Source: Athripsodes cinereus (taxonomy: Eukaryota; Arthropoda; Insecta; Trichoptera; Leptoceridae). Taken from it: a stretch of DNA of 64,000 nucleotides. Of this stretch, positions 26,601 through 40,400 are shown one piece after another (the first letter of the stretch is position 1; each line of letters begins with the position of its first letter). Made by a program: the position numbers and the translations under genes. The stretch is taken from positions 20,761,614-20,825,613 of the forward strand of contig OX388321.1 in assembly GCA_947579605.1 (NCBI GenBank), given 5' to 3'. The notes beneath the pieces are model-generated. The model saw nothing but the letters and a program-made list of their open reading frames with translations, ran no database searches and was not told the origin of the DNA.

Positions 26601-27810
26601 CTTACATATAATGATAAAACTTCAAACATATTCATTTTCAGTCAATATTGAAAATTCAGATACTAAACAAGCAATGAAACTTCACGAGATAAATTTTCAA
26701 TAAATTATTATAATCAAGAAAAAACCAAGGCAAATATACACAGTTTAAAAAGTTATCATAAAACCAAATATGACTCTAATTACCTTCACAGTAATATGGT
26801 TGTGCGTGAAGGTGAAGTAGGTCAACGGTGAGTTTTGAGCCAAGACTCTTGATTGAAATTCTAAGACTTTATGACAACATGGATAACTACTGACATCCAT
26901 TTATAAGACAAATTCGTGAGGTTAAATTGCTTGGTTTGTCCTGTATTTTAATCATTACTTCCAGACAAAACTAACTAGTAAACATTGGCTCAATGCAACA
27001 TAGATTTGAATAATCAAATAGGAATGTGCAATATTGTACACATATGAAACTGAAAACTCTAATAAAACAAAAAGTTTTAAGTGACATAAATAACACCAAA
27101 ATCAATAAAAACAAGTGATTTTTTATTATTTGAATATGGAATTCTACAACTTGTGCACCAATATGGTGAATAAATCCAATTAAATAGGGTTGGGGAAGCT
27201 ATTTTCGTTATTCATTACCAGCACCATTGTAATATCTCTCATCCCAAATCCTTTTAATAAATAATGACAAAAATACATGTTGGTCATTCGACCAATCAAC
27301 AAAAAAAAAATATCTACATGTCGTCCACCTGGCGAGTCTCTATGGGGGGATACAGAGAGGATTTTGCGTAATGCACATCGCTATGTTGAGGCATACCGTA
27401 TTCATATCCAAAATATTTGTCTGTTTACACTGAAGTTAAATTGGAGTTTATCCCTAGATTAGATTTCTTTATCTTAAAAATGTCAAATTCACGCTCGTAA
27501 AAATAGTCTGCAGTCATCACTTGACAATCTGAGCATTAAAAATCTATGAACTTTTGTATTATATTAGTACTATTTTATGATGCAGTCTATTTTACAAGAG
27601 TGTCAATTTGACAGTTTTGAGAAACTGTGTTCAGAATGTACCGGGAGTGATCCCCATTATCTAGAATTTTTGGGAAACATATTTTGCAGTATTTCTTTAC
27701 GAAATAGTAATCATAAAAGTAGAGAAATACATATATTTATATTATTATGACGTTTTCCCATACATAGGAATATGAATGTATTCTGTTCATGTATAGAACA
27801 TACATATATA

Positions 27811-28195
27811 TCGTCCCTCTTCTGACTAACAGTCGTATCTGCCTAAATGTAAATTGTTCAGGAGAGCGTTTTTTGTGTTTTGCCGTGCATATTTTTTTCT
27901 ATCGTAGTTATGTGATACAGTGTAAATATATTACATTATTTTGTTTGCACCTATTCTTATATATCTCAGAATCATTTTTGTGATGAAATTTTGAGGAATT
28001 AGTAGATACAACACATTTTATTGAGAGTAATTCGTAAATACGACAACAAATCAGAAAGCTATTCCAGGATAAACGGTAACAGTTACAGGTGTGATCTTCA
28101 GTGAGAACATGCAGGGCACATATAAATACACATTGGTGATCATAACTCGATTTCGCCAAAATGTCAGATACCACAGTTAGTTAGAAGAGGGACGA
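27811..28195. mobile_element. Tc1/mariner-like MITE, TA duplication
   Basis: A 385-bp element with about 30-bp inverted ends (TCGTCCCTCTTCTGACTAAC and the reverse GTTAGTTAGAAGAGGGACGA), flanked by TA. No transposase frame. It lies just beyond the spastin stop codon, so it could fall in the 3'UTR of a long spastin transcript. Confidence 0.75.
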
Positions 28196-28472
28196 TATGA
28201 GGGGTTTCATAAATGGATTTTAATTGTTTATAAAATCAATAGAAGAAAATAATAAAAGCATAATAAACAATAAAACTATACAATAATTGTCAACAACAAT
28301 GATAATAATAATAAAAATACTCATCTATCTACATAAACATAATAATAAGTAGTTATCAAACTTATTAAATTAAAAATATACAAAACATAAATATCATTTG
28401 CGTAATAAAGCGTCCATCACAAAATTTAATGGTTAAACACGTAATGTATGCGTTACATCATCATTATTTTTA

Positions 28473-31400
28473 TTAAATGCTGACATCTCCATATTCCATG
28501 GACCATTTCTCGTAACCGATGAGACTCTGAGGAGAGACAGATCTTCGGATCCTCTTGAGTGATTCCAGGAAGTCTTCAAAAGTGATGTTTCTCACTGCCG
28601 ATGGGTCTAGGCATTTCACTTGTTCAGCGTTTAACTCTGTAAAACAAATATTATATTTTGTACCTCTAAAGTTTGTACATTCACAGAGTGAAAATTCATA
28701 ATGATGATATTATACTTTAATTACAACACAGTTAACTTTTCACATAGATTTATTCAAATCTTGAGCGCTTTTATCAATGTTGATATAGTTCTCTTGAAAA
28801 TTTCAATATATCAACATTGACGAAAGCGCTCGAGATTTGAATAAATCTATGTGAAAAGTTAACTGTGTTGTAATTAAAGTATAATATCATCATTTCGTCA
28901 TGAAAGAAAATGAAATTTGAAGAGATAACTGTAATGTTAAATTTTCATTCTTAGCTAATTTTTTTTTATGACGAATTTGAATACTATATAAAAAAATGTG
29001 CAGTTTTTTATATGGTTTATAAAGGAACATTCTAGAAATAGTAAGCATCTGGGTTACTCTACCCTCCGTATATTGATTATATTATTGTATGGGTATAATT
29101 ACTAGTAATCAATGTATAGTAAAGAATAAACAAATAAATACAGAGGAGCACAATAAAATGTTTAATATTTAATTTAATATATAATCCCAAGATATCTTGG
29201 GATTTGTTTCGTGATTTGTTTTGTTTTGTGTGGGGTGATATGTGTGTTAGTATGAGGTGTGGGATTTGTGATGTGTGTGGTTGAGGGATATGTTATTTTT
29301 TTTCTTGTTTTGTATGGAGAAGTGGTTTGTTTGTGTGTTGTTTCATGTATGGACGGTTTACAGCAGTGTTTTCTTGCTATGAATGTGATTGTGTAAATAT
29401 AGGAGATAAATGTTTTTTGTAATTGTGTATATGTTTCTATATAATTTATATGTTTGTGAGATGTTTGCCTTAGTACAGGATATACCTAGTTGGGCAGCAT
29501 CAATAGAAGTATGTATAAAGTTTGTAATTTATTAGTGAAATAAAATAAATACATAAAAAAAAATGTACTCAAACAATTTGAGACAAGATAATGGCTCTTT
29601 AATGTTGAAATATAATAAAAATATCCTTCAAATGCTCACCTCTAATAGGCCCCAGCGCAGCGTCCTTTGCCAGCGCCGTGAGATCACTTCCCGAGTAGCC
29701 CTCTGTTAATTGAGCTAATTTGTTCAGGTCACTCTGTGACACGGGGGCTCCGTGCTTTTCAAGCAGTCGCCTCAGAAGTCCCGCCCTTGTCTCACTGTCA
29801 GGTAATGACACATACACTCGCTTCGGGAAACGTCTAAAATAATATTAAGTGAATTAAAATACTTGAATGAGAGCTCTACAAGTGTTTGAATATTGTTCAT
29901 CTATTCCTCTTTTAACACAAGTATCTACATTAGTAACCACAAGGGTGTTCACATACATTACGTCAACTCTATATTAGTAACAATTGTAGTCTATTTGGTA
30001 GGTTAATAAAGAAGTCTATACCTGAGTGCTGCTTCGTCTAACTCCTGAGGTCTGTTGGTTGCAGCCATGACTATGACTCTCTCCCCAGGCCCGCTGGGCA
30101 GACCATCAAACTCCACAAGGAATTCTGTTTTGAGTCTCCGCGATGCCTCATGTTCCCCAGCACAGCGCTCACTTAGTAAAGAGTCTACTTCATCTATGAA
30201 GATGATGGAAGGCTGGAAAAACAAACATAAAGTTATATGCCGACTGAAATGTAATGATACAGATATACCCAAGATTTGTTGAAGAATCCATTAGTCTAAC
30301 TCAGCAGAGAACGAAATTGTATCCTCATTAATGGATCGCATAAAACCAAGGCTGATAATATTTTAATCTTGTTGAAATAAAGAAAGAGCTGTAGTGTGGA
30401 GAGATTTTATTCAACTAGTCGTAACATTGTGATACAGACATCCATAAAAATAATGATGAAGTTTAATGCATTCATTAATACCATCAGAGCTGGACATGAA
30501 AATTAATGAGCTAATTGACTTCTATTAAAATTTACTTTAATATTTATCTCAATTTTTTTAAACTTTTTAACTGTAATACAACTCTCAAAACTCTGTACAA
30601 TTTTCTATTGCATCCCGTTCCTTTAGCAATTTACTAAAACTGATTATCAGCAAAATATACATATCCGCTTGATAACTGAAAAGGTACAACAAATAAATTA
30701 CCTGCAGTTCTCTAGCTACTTGGAAGAGTGCTCTAACCATTTTCTCTCCATCTCCAACATACTTGCTTGTGAGAGAGGCAGCAGATATTGAGAAGAATGT
30801 AGCGGAGCACTCGGCAGCCACACATCGTGCTAGCAGAGTCTTGCCATTGCCAGGAGGACCGAATAGTAGAAGTCCTCGAGCTGGAGCTCTTAATCCAGTA
30901 AACAGCTCAGGTCTGAGTGCTGGTAGTACAACCATCTCTTGAAGAGCTTGTTTGGCAGCCTAAACAGAAGTATATAGAATTATGTAGTTTGGCAAATTGA
31001 TAAGTTACAACAGTTAGTGAACAAATGATTAAAGATTAAAAGATTTAGTAGCAAGGAAACAGCTCCCTAAGACATAGTATTTCACAAACAGGTAATTTAA
31101 TTACTGAGTGTATTATATCTAGTGTAGCGTTTAATATATCTAATCAAGACAAAATGTAAGGAATCCTGAAAATAAATTAGGACACTTGCTCTTCTCTGCA
31201 AGCTTTTTAGTATTCTGCAAATGGCAGGCCTTTAAAGGTTATGCTGTGTTATATACTCAGAGCAAAAAGAAAGAAAATAAACACATCAAATCAAAATATG
31301 TACCTCCTGTCCCGCAATATCCTCCCACTGCACCTTGGGTCCCCCATCTACAATTTCATCCAGGATGAGCTGTGCCAGCTTGGGTTCCACTCCTCTTAAG

Positions 31401-34400
31401 GTGGTTGGAGCTCTCGGCCTGGTGGGAGTGCCGCCTGTGCCAGTCTTGGGGCCCACTGCACCTCCATACCCTGCTCTGCGGGGAGAACCATTACCTCCAA
31501 TCTAAAAAAAAACATCCAAAACATATTTTTTTACCATAAACCTCACTATTATATTTTTATGATACAAATATTGTGTTCTGTATGTCCAATTTATGAAATG
31601 AATTTGCAATTTTTCCCCTCATAGTGGATTTAATACAATCCATTACTTACAGACAGTTGTCTTTTGACAGCCGGTGGAGTGCTAGCAGGTTTGATCCTTC
31701 CCCCTCCAGCAGTGGGCACTGTGCCAACTACAGCACCCCCTCCACTGCGTCCCATGGAACGGGGTAGTGTCAGGGACTTGGACATGACACCACCCGACCC
31801 GGGAAGTCTCTTGCCAGCCACAGTGAGCTTGCGACCAGACACTGCAAATAAATAATATATTAAAATCTATCTGTAAAGAGAAATATGATAAACGCATAGG
31901 TAAATTTTTATTTTGAAAATTTTTATCCATGAAGTTTTCAGGATAGGACAGGACTCTTTTTTATTTCTGTAAGTGTCCCGTAAAAAGCAGGTATTTATAA
32001 AACTTCCTGTATAAGACATTTAACAACAATTTAGCAAAGAGTTTTTTTATTTTTTACGACAAAAAGATGAAGACCTGTTTGGTCACTACACGCAGTTAGT
32101 TAGCTGGCTACACCAATTGTTGAGATGGTATAAATAGATGGTATAAATCACAACATTTTCCGTAAATGATGTAACCAGTGGAATCACTGTATTTACAATA
32201 CAGTTAAAACACAGGTTGTTTTCTAAGTGCCATAAAAATTTAAAATTTCTAGTCGAATGAGATGGGTAGCCAATGAACTCTCATACATTGGTATATCTTA
32301 TTTTACATTATACCAGGAAATCATTTTGTTTGATGGTAAGAGCGAATGAACTGCCGTTTTGCACTCTGACCTCATTCACGGCAGACAGAAATAAAGTTTT
32401 ACTTGGTAGTGTAAAAAAGTTTTTTACTCGTATGGCTTTTACAGGAGTATATGAACTTATAATGTACTAATTATTGTATTCATTAACAATTTAATTGCCT
32501 CTAAACATGAACAAACCCTGTAACAAATGAAAATAATTGCCACAGAGGCAAATAGTTTTGTAAACGCAGAGAGAGCTTTCCGAGAATGAACAGTTAGCAT
32601 GTCAGTTAACATGCAAATGTATGCTCGTTTCATTTTTTGTAAGATTCGTGTCGTGTTGAGGGTTTGTTCACATGAATAGAACAGATGGTGGTCAACAGCA
32701 GGTTTCTATAAAGAAGATCTGTGGTTTGAAACCTTTAGAGTTTTTTAAAATTTCAAACTATACTACTGTACTATACCCTCACGTTGTGTCTCAGGTGGGG
32801 TAGGCAAAGAGAACGTAACGCCATATAGATCTATCCTTACATACATCTATCGCTTCCTCTACATTCATCCAGTTTCTCATACATGCACGCCGATTTCTCT
32901 TACTTAACACGCAGCCATCCTTAAGAATTTGATCCATGTGATCAAGCCACGTGGTTTTAGGACGTCCACACTTCCTCACACCCCCTCTTTCAGATAAATA
33001 CATTCTCTTTGTCATCCTTTCATTGTGCATTCACTCAACATGTCCAAACCATCGAAACTTGTTTACAAGTATTCTGTCCACAACACTCATCCCACATCCG
33101 CTCGTTCTGCTAATATCCTCATTCTTCACTCTATCTCGCAACGTTTTACCAACCATTCTTCTCAGATAACCCATTTCATTTGATTATAAAATTATTCTCT
33201 TGACCCGAATGTAAGAGTGGCTACTTATAAAATTTAACTTGTTGATCCTCTTTCACAATATACTAATCTCATTACAATAGTTTCTGCTCTACACTTCTGG
33301 GAGGAGTGTTGAAGAGGTGACTCTATGAGTTCAAAATAAGTATGAATAGAGTGGTTTACTTCCACCATGTGTTTCCAAAACGAGCATTAAAAGGTGAAAG
33401 AAGGAGTAATTACACATCAACATTTTACAATGAGGGACAAATCCTAGCATTTCAAGGGGGATATCCAATTGCTTGTAACAAACATGCAAGCTGTCCATTT
33501 TGTGCCAATAAATCCAAGACGTATTTATGTTTTACAACATTGATTCAATTCATCCGATATACCTTCTGGTAACTTAACTTAACCTGTTATTTTGTGGAAA
33601 AGTTTATGCAAATAACCTCGAAGGGGAAAATAGGAACAATTAGTCCTTGACACACTTTACAAGTCGGTATCATTAATGTTTGTTAGTTCAGAGGAGCACC
33701 CTGTAATGAATTGAGTCTCCAACTCTTATTTTCGAGTGACCTGTAAAAGGCAGGTGTTTAAAGACATTTTACATCAAAAATTCAGCAATGAGGTTTGCCA
33801 CCCATACCGAATGTCTTAATTTTTTTTTATGGTACAGACAGGACAGCTTGCATGTTTATTATATGCAGCTGGTCTGCAGGCAACCCCACTTGTTTATTAG
33901 TAGTAGTAGCAGTAGTAGTAGATTCTCATACAAATACTAAATTACAAATATATGTAGACTGATACTGTCCTTTGAAGTCATTCATTGGACAGTCATAAAT
34001 AACGTAAAATATAAAAATCAATAACTAATTATACTAAACCCTCACATTAAAATAGACTATGAAAAATCTGCAGTGACATGGAAAAAGTTGATATGTCCAA
34101 AAAGCAAACTTTACAAGGGCACATTTGACAGAGCATATTAATATTATCAGCATATAAGATCATTGGCTCTTATTATTATTAATATTTTTTTGCTAACAAT
34201 GATACTATTTAAAAGAAAAAAATGTACGACAAAAATTGCATTTCAATAGACAAATCTAGTGAAAAATCTAATTTTAATTAAAAATCTGACATATCAACTT
34301 TTGCCATATAACCTACCACAGAAATAATAAGAAATAACAACAACTCTCTTTCCTAACATGTAAAAACTTAATTTAATTAAAACACCCCCTCACCTTTATG

Positions 34401-37400
34401 CTCTCCCAATACGAATAGTAGAATAATAATAATACCTACAATTAATAATAATAACACAGACCTGTGCCAAAACAGAGAAATGAATCAGCATAAAAATAAT
34501 TGGCAATTTAGACACAATGCGCTCTACTCCTGGTTTTACCTTGAACTAACAACAAAATTGTAATATTTCACATTGCAAATTTTCACTGAAATTTGATAAT
34601 ATATTGTTGGGTATTAATCAAGTGGTGAGAGGTCACTCAGACATGAGGAAAAGGAGAGAGTTAATTTTCTTTCCCCTTTTAAAATATATAACACGATTTA
34701 GGTACTAAAAACAATACTTTGATAATCTGTCCTGTTTGTAATATTGAAAATGAAAGTGTTACAATCAATATATTTTTATTTTCGTACATTTGTTTGCTTC
34801 TCTAAATAATATATTTCCTATGGGCTACAAAATAAAATTACAGTATTTTCAATTCACCGGTGATGAGGTTTGTCTTGTAGAGTTTATTTAAAATTTAAAT
34901 ACTTCAGTGTTTCAAATTAAAATAAATTTTAATGTTTTTTTTATGACATGGAGAGGACAATCCGTTCCTTACACGCAGTTCATTACACGCAGTTAGTCCA
35001 ACAGTTCTCTTAATTGTGACAGACATTGCTATAGTTTAGGCAGAGAGATAAAAAAATCTGTGTATTTCATGTTGATTTTCCTTTAATTACGTTTGTGCAA
35101 AATAAAATGCAATGTGTTTAACTGATACTTATTGTATTTACTGGTACTGGACAATGTTTGCAAAAAAATAAAATTATTAACTAACAAAATTTCAATATTT
35201 ATTCAAGTGGACTGACAATATACTCTTTCTGACTATGTATAGATATAATTATATACTATACAAAGAACAATCAAAAAGTTCCAAGACTGAATCTATATAT
35301 GAATTTCTGATCAAATCTATCCATCTAACTATCTACACAATCACGGCATTTCCTGCATATGGGGTAGCCGGCGAACAGACAAATTACATTTAACAACCAT
35401 ACAGATCATCCTCTCTGTGCAATATTAAATAAAAATATTCAGAATAGTTGGCATATTTCATAGATAAATTGAAATTTTAAAGTCTATTATATGTAGCCAT
35501 AGTTACAGGAACTATAAGTGGAGCAGCCAGTAAACTAACAGGGCGTCCTTAATGTGCCAATAAAATTAAAAGATATTCAGAGTGGGTGGCATACCTCATC
35601 TTAAGTGTCATATTTTACAAATATTTGTCTTTTACGAGATTCTTTTTTTTTAAAAGATGAATCTGCATTTGAAATAAACACAGATACGCCCATACACCCA
35701 CACAGTACGCAATATGCTTGTGTTCTGAAGGTGGAGTAAGACGGCAGCGGGTGGAATTGAACCCGGGTCTCTGGATTGAAAGTCCGGGACTTTACCATCA
35801 GGCTTCCGACCACCTCAAATAACTAACAAAAAAGAGTGTAAGATCTATTCCTTACCAGGGACTTGTTGACAATATTTTATAAGACACTCCAGCACATTAA
35901 GAAAGGAGTAACTACTACTACTACTATACCACCATGGGGCATCCCACAAGTGGGATGGTAACGGACTAAAGGAAAAACCTATTTTATTCCAAAAATACAG
36001 TTCAACAAAAATCAATACATTATACAAAGTAACCTCATTGTGTTTTTGATTTGATATCCAAAAACTTTTCATCTGTCCTTGGTACAGTTCATTTATACAT
36101 GTGTGTGTGTGTGTGTGTGGTGGCAAGACGATACTAAGTCTACTAAGGCAGTCAGACTGGTATATAGTGAAAGAAATAGGCCAGACACAATAACAATATA
36201 TACATACATAAACACATAATATGCACTAACAAAATTTGTGTTGAGTTAGTAAAATATAAACGTACTAAACATGCAATGGTGTCGTTACCCTCAAAGCTTA
36301 TACTGCTGAATAAAATCAAATCAAACTACTACTGTTAAACATCAAAGGGAAGGGTACAAGTCATATGAATGATGGAATAAATCCTATGTTACATTTTTTA
36401 GGTAATATTTTTAATTCCAATAATCCTATTTTTGTAGTATGATCTAGGTTTTATTTATCCATTTTTCTTTACATTCCGCATCACTTGTGGCGTAGGCAGC
36501 GAGATAACATTATTTTTATTAACATTAGAGCGACTACTATTTTTCTTGAATATTTTTTTATTGCGACGTTCATACAACTCTAGTTCATCTTCAATGGTAC
36601 CTCAATCTTATCCAAAATGGGTTAACTTTTTAGTTTTATTATCCCTTATCTCCTACAGGATACATACGAATATATGAAGAAAAGAATGGCTGTTGAGAAT
36701 CCTGCTTTATTCCAGAATTTCATAGAGAATTTAATAATAAAAGTTCATGAGATTGGCATTATTTAAACCATGTGTGTGTAAGGTTTGTGTGCAGCAGATT
36801 AAAAACTTTGAATAATAAATCGGGCAAAATTTATTTTGTTTAAAATCATTTTCCATTTTTGATAAATGGAAATTCCTAGACCTCCGTTATTCGAATGGTT
36901 ATCGGGTCTACTTCAATGTTCAAAGACAAACGTTTTGACTCAAAAATCAATGCTGTTTCTTTTAAAGAAATTGCTTGCCTCAACCGTATATACAGAGTTA
37001 TAAAATAACATCAATTTGTGGCATTAAGGTGTTGCATGATGACAGACTATTAGCATGACATACGCAGTCACTAATTTGGGGTGGTTCTATATGTGTATTT
37101 GTTTGAATGGATGACTCATATTGGCAAAATCTCAGAATTAGTATAGCTACTTCATACAATAATATTATACAAAAGTAACTTCATATTACAGAATGAAGCG
37201 TAATTAAGTAAATTGCTAAATATGTATTCGGCCGCCGTATCATTTATTCGCAAGGGTGCCTTCAGAAACTTTTAGTTCATTGCTCTTGAGGTTTCGCTTC
37301 AGAACAAAGGGAGGAGAAATAACATTTTCTATTGGAGAAGTTCATTAGTATGGCCGTGTTCATATGATATTTGCAAATAAATGAAGATTCTTCATTTCTT

Positions 37401-40400
37401 TTCAACCCTTTGTAAATATAGAAGATGAAAGAGACATACAAACATTTGTTCAGATTCTTTCTTTTTGCCTGTTTTTACAAAGGGAGGATAGAAAAAATAT
37501 CCATTGATTTGTTTGTAGCTGCAGTGTGGATGGGGCTATTAGCAATAGTAATGTAAACAATAAAGCTTCGTTCACATCTACAGACACATGGTATGTAGGG
37601 ATGTACGGTGCATAAAAGATTAAAGTATCAATTTACACTTCTACATTTATGTAGATGTAAACTAGGAAAATAATTGAACGCATCAAAGGAGTTAAAAGTG
37701 AATCTATAATTAACATTTTTTCAGAAACACATGTAATAAAATGCTAAAAAAATATTAGTAATTTTTGAAATGAGTGTAAGCATCTATTGAAAGTAGACTA
37801 TCACAATAAGACTGGTTTAGACCTAAAAAATTGATAAAAAATAAATAAAGATTGTATAGTAAAAAAAAGCCATGAAATATGTAAAAAGTCTAAGTGTTAT
37901 GAAGATGAATTTGATTTAGTGATGGTTATGTACCTTCTCTGTTGGCAGATGTGCCTGGTTGGGGACCATTTGCATTAGCATTTGTGTACCCTGTCTCCAT
38001 GTGCTCCCATATCTCATTATCTCCGCCGGTCTTGCTCGGTTTTGGTGCGGTGAAGGTACGCAATCGAGCCTTATTACTACCGGAAGGCATTATCCTGTTT
38101 CCTGTCCTTCCATACTCCTGCACATTGTTACCATTCTCTGACACGCCCAACTTGCGTAGCGCATCTAAATTAACTGTATAAGGTAAAATGTTCAATTACT
38201 GTCAGGTTTTCTTATTGTTGCTGTATCAATTCTTCCTGCATTTAAATGTATTTACTTAACTAATAAACTTTATAATAAATTCAAATGTATACAAAATATA
38301 ATACAACTTTTTTAAGAGTATGTAAGTATTTGTTTTTTTTTGTATCATCTGTAAGTTAATCATAGTTTCAAGATCAATCTGGAACTAAAAGGCTCAATCT
38401 GACCTCAAATTCGTATGTCGATTTCAATACTCGCTGGTATTTTCAATCCCATTCAATAATTATTCTAGAGTTTATATGAAAAGAGAATTATTTCTTGTTT
38501 TTTTAGTGTTTTATTTTTTCACTTATTTTAGAGGCATTAACTATGTAACAATTTCTAGACATTTAATTTTTTTTTTACTTAAATTCATGTAACAAATAAA
38601 CATAGAAATTCAAGTTAAAAGTTTTATTTTTTATTTTCTCAATAAATGTGGAAGAGAAATACAGCTACAAAAGGAAATTGAACAATAAATGACAGACATA
38701 GAACATTTCCCCCTATATTAATCACAAACAGTTTTAGACATAGATGTTATAAAACAGAGTTGGTATTATTTATTGCTTGCGGGTTGTTGTTGCTTACAGC
38801 TGATTGCAATTATTTGTCTTTTGACCAATTTTTCTACTTTAGTCTATCACCACAGTACAATGTGATTGGATTCAGAAACAAATTTGATAAAACAATACAA
38901 ATATACTGGGCATCATATTCAGTTATACAACAACAGTATATACCTACTGCCTAATAAAAATATGCACCGATAAAGTTAACGACAGAATAAATATTTGGCT
39001 TTGCGTTTCTCATGTTTGTTTAAATATTAGAATTTCGAAGCCCGCCTAAGACATTTCAAGGTAAATTATTTATAAAAAATATGTGCACATTACTGCAGGG
39101 AGATACATTCGGTTCATATACCTATATTAAAAAAATTTCAAATGCAGAGCATTTCCTGTGATACTTTGATGATTAATGGATTTATGCTGATTTTATTTAT
39201 AATATTTGTTTAATAAATAAAATAATATGCAAGTAAAAATTGAGATGTTTATGTTGCAAATGTGCATAGATGCAGATATTTTTGATATGGAGAGCTTCGT
39301 GTGATGTATGTTTCCCAATCAAGATCGATGAGAGTGAAAATATATATGCTCCACATTAAAATTGACAGGACATAACAAATGTCAATGCAGTGACATCCGC
39401 TTCTAATTGCACGTGAATAAATTAATTTTAGATTGTCTAGATTCATATGAAAATTATTAGACAATACAAAATTACATAAATTATTATTGGTTATTGAACT
39501 GAAAACAGCTGGTTGTACAGATTGATCTATTATAAAAAGCAATATAATATTTTACTCATAATTATTATTTCAAATTGGTTTGTTTAGTTTTAAGGAGAAA
39601 AAAAGAGATTAAAAATATATTTTGAAATACATTCTTATGAACTGTTACCACATAACATTTGAAATTACTAAAGACGAGTTCTTTGAAATTTACAGAATTT
39701 GGTGAGTGCAGATCAAGGTCATCTAAGATATAAGTTTATGTCATCTTCATACACATTTCTTTTGTGAGTGTAGGTGTGACATGTGGAATTTTAGCGTTAT
39801 GATGTATTTCATTGCAATTATTTGGGAAAATTTTCTTAAAAATTTATTGTATATTTTGAACACAAAATATTTAATTGAAGATTTTACAAACTATCTCTGT
39901 TTGATGTATTAAACATTAGATAAAAACAGTATGATTATTAATGCACAATGTGCACTATTAGTTATTTTGCATTTTATTATACTTCAAGAATAACCATCCG
40001 GAAATAGTCTAAAACCCATGGTGCAACATGTAAAATATGAAGAGTCAAAGGTTAATCACAAACAACCTGAATTATATGGATTAACGGATATTCATATTTT
40101 GAAAAAAATTAGAGAAAACCATTCTGTTCACAGTAACGTCAATTTGATATTGTTTGTAATTATATAAATTAAAAAATAAACACTGTTTTCATTCACTGAA
40201 TTTATTCTAATTTGGCAGAGGCCTTTCGGACCTAGATTCTTAAAATGACATAGGTATATACAAAACGTTTATTACAGGTTTTGCCTCCAGAGATATGATT
40301 TCATCATTCTATAACTAATTCAGAGAAACACCAGTTCTACAGTTTAATTGAAAGAGGGATTAATAATAGAGACATATTATACATACTAGCAATGAACAAC

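Larger units (their letters stand above)
18521..28472. other. Gene-free region between Rox8 and spastin
   Basis: Only short AT-rich frames without recognisable domains. Contents identified: SINE-like pieces (20430, 21483), a TAA-flanked palindromic element (21900), part of an element near 22330-22490 with one hAT-type end, a hAT-like element (23370) and a TA-flanked element (27811). The rest is unassigned AT-rich DNA. Confidence 0.7.
31842..37933 (-). other. Spastin intron 3 (6.1 kb)
   Basis: Holds a LINE 3' fragment (32771), several family A copies (31945, 33711, 35338, 35922), a tRNA-SINE (35640), a (GT)n run, and the possible orphan exon at 36659. The frame at 33342-33572 was inspected and not recognised. 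Confidence 0.8.

Noticed and set aside
13000..28400. CRISPR array, bacterial operon or viral insert
   Set aside because: Searched for by eye on both strands; no direct repeats with unique spacers, no operon-like gene spacing and no viral protein motifs. Introns and repeats are plainly those of an animal genome.
33342..33572. 76-codon frame in spastin intron 3
   Set aside because: Contains a Cys/His cluster ([10 protein letters not shown]) but no known zinc-finger spacing and no supporting exon.
35753..35816. Possible tRNA gene on the minus strand
   Set aside because: Both pol III boxes are present, but the stems do not form a proper cloverleaf, partial copies recur, and a non-tRNA body follows. 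It is a SINE.
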